A stretch of 9,352 nucleotides of DNA from the NCBI GenBank assembly GCA_019689775.1, contig JADGGV010000112.1:1-9352 (forward strand), in the 5' to 3' direction. Origin of the DNA: Gemmatimonadota bacterium (GTDB lineage: Bacteria; Gemmatimonadota; Gemmatimonadetes; Longimicrobiales; RSA9). Shown here piece by piece: positions 7,110 to 9,352 of the stretch. A model generated the notes under the pieces. The model did not search any database. It was not told the origin of the DNA and was given only the letters and a program-made list of their open reading frames with translations. Position 1 is the stretch's first letter, and the number at the start of each line of letters is the position of its first letter. Both the position numbers and the translations under genes were made by a program.

Positions 7110-8441
7110 TCAGAGCGTGTCGAGGAAGCGCAGCAGCGCGAGGCGCTGGGCGAGCGGGAGCGCCTGGAAGGCGGCGCGGGCGCGCGTCGCCTCGCCGCCG
7201 TGCGCGGCGACGGCCTCGGGGATGCCGAGCGCGCGGCCGTCGTGCAGCAGCTCGCGGCGGTAGCGCAGGCCCATGAGGATCGCGGTGCGGATCTCCGTGG
7301 GCGTGGAGGCGCGGCCGCAGACGTTGCGCAGCGCGGGCCCCATGTCGTGGAGGAGCAGGTCGGAGTAGAGGGCGACGGCCTTGTGGTCGAGCGCCGCGAC
7401 CGGGCTCGGCCCGGTGCGGAGCACCGGCGTGTGGCACGCGGCGCAGCCGATCTCGTGGAAGATGCGCTCGCCGCGGGCGATCGTGGCGGAATCCTCGGCG
7501 TCGCGCGCGGGCGCGCGGCGGATCGGCGCGAGGAAGCGGACGTAGGCGGCGAGCAGGTCGAGCTGGCGCTGACTGACCTCCGGCTCGGGCGTGGGGTCCG
7601 AGCCCGGCGGGAACGGGCGGCCGTTCACGGTGCCCTCGTCGGGGCGGAGCGGGCTCGTGAGCCCCATCTCGAAGTGCAGCGCGTCGGCGATGAACTCCGC
7701 GATGCCGGGCGTCTCGGCCTTGCGGCCGAAGCGGCCGATCCGGCCGTCGCTGTCCCGGCCGAGCCGGCCGGAGATGCCGTCGTGGTCGCGGTCCGCGGCG
7801 TCGGCGCGGGCGGCGAGCTCGGCCTCCGGGACCGCCTCGGCGAGCCCGAGACCGAAGAGGAACGGCACGGTGAAGCGGGCCTGTTCCGTGGCGGCGGCGG
7901 GCACGGTCTCGCGGCGGATGCCGCGGGCGCGCAGCAGCGGCGTCGCCTGGGTGCGGACGTTCTCGCCGCCCTCGGCGGTGAGCGTGTCGCAGCGGTTCGG
8001 CGGGAGGAAGCGCGTGGCCTTGCGGAGCCGCTGCTCGCCGGTGCCGCCGGGCGCGGGGTCGGTGTGGCACGCGCTGCACTGGTTCTCGTTGAAGAGCGGG
8101 CCGAGGCCCTCCGCGGGCGAGAAGACCTTGTTGAAGAGCGCGGCGCCGGCGCGGAACTCGGCGAGTTGGGCGGGCGTGAGGCCGGGGATCGGCTCGCCGG
8201 GCGCGGCGGCGACGGCGCCGGCGGCGCGGAGGTCGGCGGCGCCGTCGTCCATGTGGGCGCCGGCGCGGCCGCAGGCGGCGAGGAGCGCGAGCGCGGCGAG
8301 GGCGACGGCGTCGCCTGCGGCACGGCAGCGGCGGGCGCGGCGGCGCGGTGCGGGGGCACGGACGGGCGCGTCCGGGCGGGCGGCGGAGCCGGCGGCGCCG
8401 CTTGACCGCTGCGGCGCGGGGTCGGAAGATGTGCGGCTCAA
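7110..8441 (-). CDS. Diheme cytochrome c, DHOR (DUF1111, 'thiol oxidoreductase-like') family, probable lipoprotein
   Basis: A 443-residue envelope c-type cytochrome. Two heme attachment motifs are visible: CSACH (C122, C125, H126) and CAACH (C333, C336, H337). Family signatures include YSDLLLHDMG (359-368), the late LLHDGRALGI segment (398-407), HGGEA (414-418) and a C-terminal LRFLDTL. The loop DRDHDGISGR (D217, D219, D221) looks like a calcium site and is common in the family. Residues 46-57 are hydrophobic and end in a lipobox (LAAC, C57), after an arginine-rich stretch (33-40), suggesting an outer- or inner-membrane-anchored lipoprotein facing the periplasm; the region before it is unusually long. 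The TTG at 8441 is chosen because AGGAG lies five bases upstream; the only later ATG (8252) would remove the export signal. The family is related to MauG and diheme peroxidases; its biological reaction is not settled, and the thiol oxidoreductase name is a weak one. Relatives often sit beside imelysin genes, but none is seen here. Confidence 0.92.
   Translation of the reverse strand: MSRTSSDPAPQRSSGAAGSAARPDAPVRAPAPRRRARRCRAAGDAVALAALALLAACGRAGAHMDDGAADLRAAGAVAAAPGEPIPGLTPAQLAEFRAGAALFNKVFSPAEGLGPLFNENQCSACHTDPAPGGTGEQRLRKATRFLPPNRCDTLTAEGGENVRTQATPLLRARGIRRETVPAAATEQARFTVPFLFGLGLAEAVPEAELAARADAADRDHDGISGRLGRDSDGRIGRFGRKAETPGIAEFIADALHFEMGLTSPLRPDEGTVNGRPFPPGSDPTPEPEVSQRQLDLLAAYVRFLAPIRRAPARDAEDSATIARGERIFHEIGCAACHTPVLRTGPSPVAALDHKAVALYSDLLLHDMGPALRNVCGRASTPTEIRTAILMGLRYRRELLHDGRALGIPEAVAAHGGEATRARAAFQALPLAQRLALLRFLDTL
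8402..8430 (+). promoter_or_regulatory. Candidate promoter of the creatininase-family gene
   Basis: TTGACC (8402-8407) matches five of six bases of the usual -35 box. Seventeen bases later GAAGAT (8425-8430) keeps the A2, A5 and T6 of a -10 box. Transcription would begin near 8437, giving a leader of about 30 bases that contains the ribosome binding site. The whole element lies inside the first codons of the divergent cytochrome gene. Confidence 0.35.
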
Positions 8442-8446
8442 GACGA

Positions 8447-8451
8447 CTCCT
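8447..8451 (-). promoter_or_regulatory. Ribosome binding site supporting a TTG start for the cytochrome gene
   Basis: On the minus strand AGGAG (8451-8447) is followed by TCGTC and then TTG at 8441. This near-ideal site and spacing is the reason for accepting a TTG start, since there is no ATG or GTG in the same frame before the signal sequence. Confidence 0.65.
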
Positions 8452-8454
8452 GGA

Positions 8455-8459
8455 AAGGA
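8455..8459 (+). promoter_or_regulatory. Ribosome binding site of the creatininase-family gene
   Basis: AAGGA lies eight bases before the ATG at 8468. It supports that start over the in-frame ATG at 8429, which would add 13 residues (MCGSRRLLERTES) unlike the family's usual beginning. Confidence 0.6.
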
Positions 8460-8467
8460 CCGAATCG

Positions 8468-9259
8468 ATGCCCGGCCGTCCTTACGTTCTGGCGGAGGCC
8501 CCCTGGAAGATCGTGCAGGCGACGGCGTACGACGTCGCCGTGCTGCCGTGGGGCGCCACGGAGGCCCACAACTACCATCTGCCGTACGGCACGGATGTGC
8601 AGCACGCGGAGCGGATCGCGGCCGAGGCGGCGCGCCGGGCGTGGGAGGCGGGCGCGCGGCCGGTCGTCCTCCCCGCGGTGCCGTTCGGCGTGAACACGTC
8701 GCAGCTCGACATCCCGCTGACGATCAACCTGAACCCGTCAACGCAGCTCGCGGTGCTGGACGACGTCGCGGCGTCGCTCGAGGCGCAGGGCATCGACAAG
8801 CTGGTCGTCCTCAACGGCCACGGCGGAAACGACTTCCGCTGGATCATCCGCGAGCTGCTGCCGCACCGGGATATTTTCATCGCCGCGGTGGACTGGTGGA
8901 AGGTCGCCGACGCGCGGGCGTACTTCGACGAGCCGGGCGACCACGCGGGCGAGCTGGAGACGTCCGTGATGATGCACCTCCTCCCCGACCTCGTGCTACC
9001 CCTGGAGGAGGCGGGCGCCGGCGCGGCGCGGGCGCCGAAGCTCGCGGCGCTGCGCGCGGGGTGGGCGTGGACGCCGCGGCGCTGGACGCAGGTCACGGCG
9101 GACACGGGCGTCGGCGACCCGCGGCGCGCCACGGCGGAGAAGGGCGCGCGCTACGTCGAGGCGGTGACCGGGATGCTGGCGGAGTTCCTGGTCGAGCTGG
9201 CGAAGGCGGACGTCGCCGACCTGTACGAGAACCGCACCGGCGGCGCGGACGAGGAGTAG
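8468..9259 (+). CDS. Creatininase-family metal-dependent hydrolase
   Basis: A 263-residue protein, the usual length for the creatinine amidohydrolase family, with no signal peptide, so probably cytoplasmic. The N-terminal metal motif TEAHNYHLPYGTD gives E32, H34, H37 and D43; NGHGGND gives H118; DHAGELETS gives D158, H159, E162 and E164. These are the family's dinuclear metal and active-site positions. Creatininase itself, as I recall it, has a glutamate ligand two residues after the conserved histidine, whereas here that position is glycine (G120), as in many family members of other function such as those acting on formylated purine-like or peptide-derived substrates. Creatinine hydrolysis should therefore not be assumed. 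The start at 8468 is supported by AAGGA eight bases upstream. The gene is divergent from the cytochrome gene with 26 bases between the start codons. No second gene follows within the window. Confidence 0.92.
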   Translation: MPGRPYVLAEAPWKIVQATAYDVAVLPWGATEAHNYHLPYGTDVQHAERIAAEAARRAWEAGARPVVLPAVPFGVNTSQLDIPLTINLNPSTQLAVLDDVAASLEAQGIDKLVVLNGHGGNDFRWIIRELLPHRDIFIAAVDWWKVADARAYFDEPGDHAGELETSVMMHLLPDLVLPLEEAGAGAARAPKLAALRAGWAWTPRRWTQVTADTGVGDPRRATAEKGARYVEAVTGMLAEFLVELAKADVADLYENRTGGADEE

Positions 9260-9332
9260 GGCGCTGGACGCAACGCGAGTGCGCCGTTACGGGCACGGAC
9301 GCGCTTGAACTGCGGGGGCGGGGAAACGCCGG

Positions 9333-9346
9333 GCCCGACTTCGGGC
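9333..9346 (+). terminator. Weak hairpin downstream of the creatininase-family gene
   Basis: GCCCG (9333-9337) and CGGGC (9342-9346) can pair around ACTT, giving a five-pair stem about 73 bases past the stop. No T tract follows before the window ends. It is listed because nothing else is visible in the 93 bases after the gene. Confidence 0.2.
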
Positions 9347-9352
9347 GGGGGC

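Noticed and set aside
6546..8405. Plus-strand 619-codon frame running through the G/C block and opposite the cytochrome gene
   Set aside because: It is open only because the DNA lacks A/T-rich stop codons; it crosses an intergenic region and has no family motif.

Overview
This is a very GC-rich window (well over 70% by eye) with five intact protein genes and no RNA gene, mobile element or CRISPR array that I can see. GC content, dense coding, the type of secreted beta-propeller/amidohydrolase fusion and the style of the creatininase-family protein suggest a member of the Gemmatimonadota or a similar high-GC soil or water lineage, probably from a metagenome assembly. This placement is an inference from protein style, not from a marker gene.

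Layout. Positions 1-112 hold an extreme G-run/C-run block followed by a T5 tract and the ribosome binding site of the first gene. Positions 113-3430 (+) encode a secreted TolB-like propeller fused to a metal-dependent amidohydrolase. An 81-base gap with a small hairpin separates it from a convergent gene on the other strand. Three genes follow on the minus strand, in transcription order: a diheme cytochrome c of the DHOR (DUF1111) family (8441-7110), a ten-helix membrane PAS-GGDEF-EAL protein (6871-4124), and a RimJ/RimL-type GNAT acetyltransferase (4081-3512). A second G-run/C-run block (7012-7095) lies between the first two of these. A creatininase-family hydrolase (8468-9259, +) is divergent from the cytochrome gene, with only 26 bases between start codons. 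The last 93 bases hold no gene.

How the genes relate. I see no single pathway. The propeller-amidohydrolase and the creatininase-family protein are both metal-dependent C-N hydrolases, but one is exported and the other looks cytoplasmic, and they are not adjacent. The cytochrome is an envelope protein, probably a lipoprotein. The GGDEF-EAL protein would sense at the membrane and adjust cyclic di-GMP. The GNAT gene lies 42 bases downstream of it but seems to have its own promoter placed for leaderless transcription.

I did not find a convincing undescribed system. The points most worth checking are the two G/C blocks, which share a 14-base palindromic core and may be terminator hairpins distorted by sequencing or assembly, the leaderless promoter candidate, and the tightly packed divergent start region at 8402-8468.
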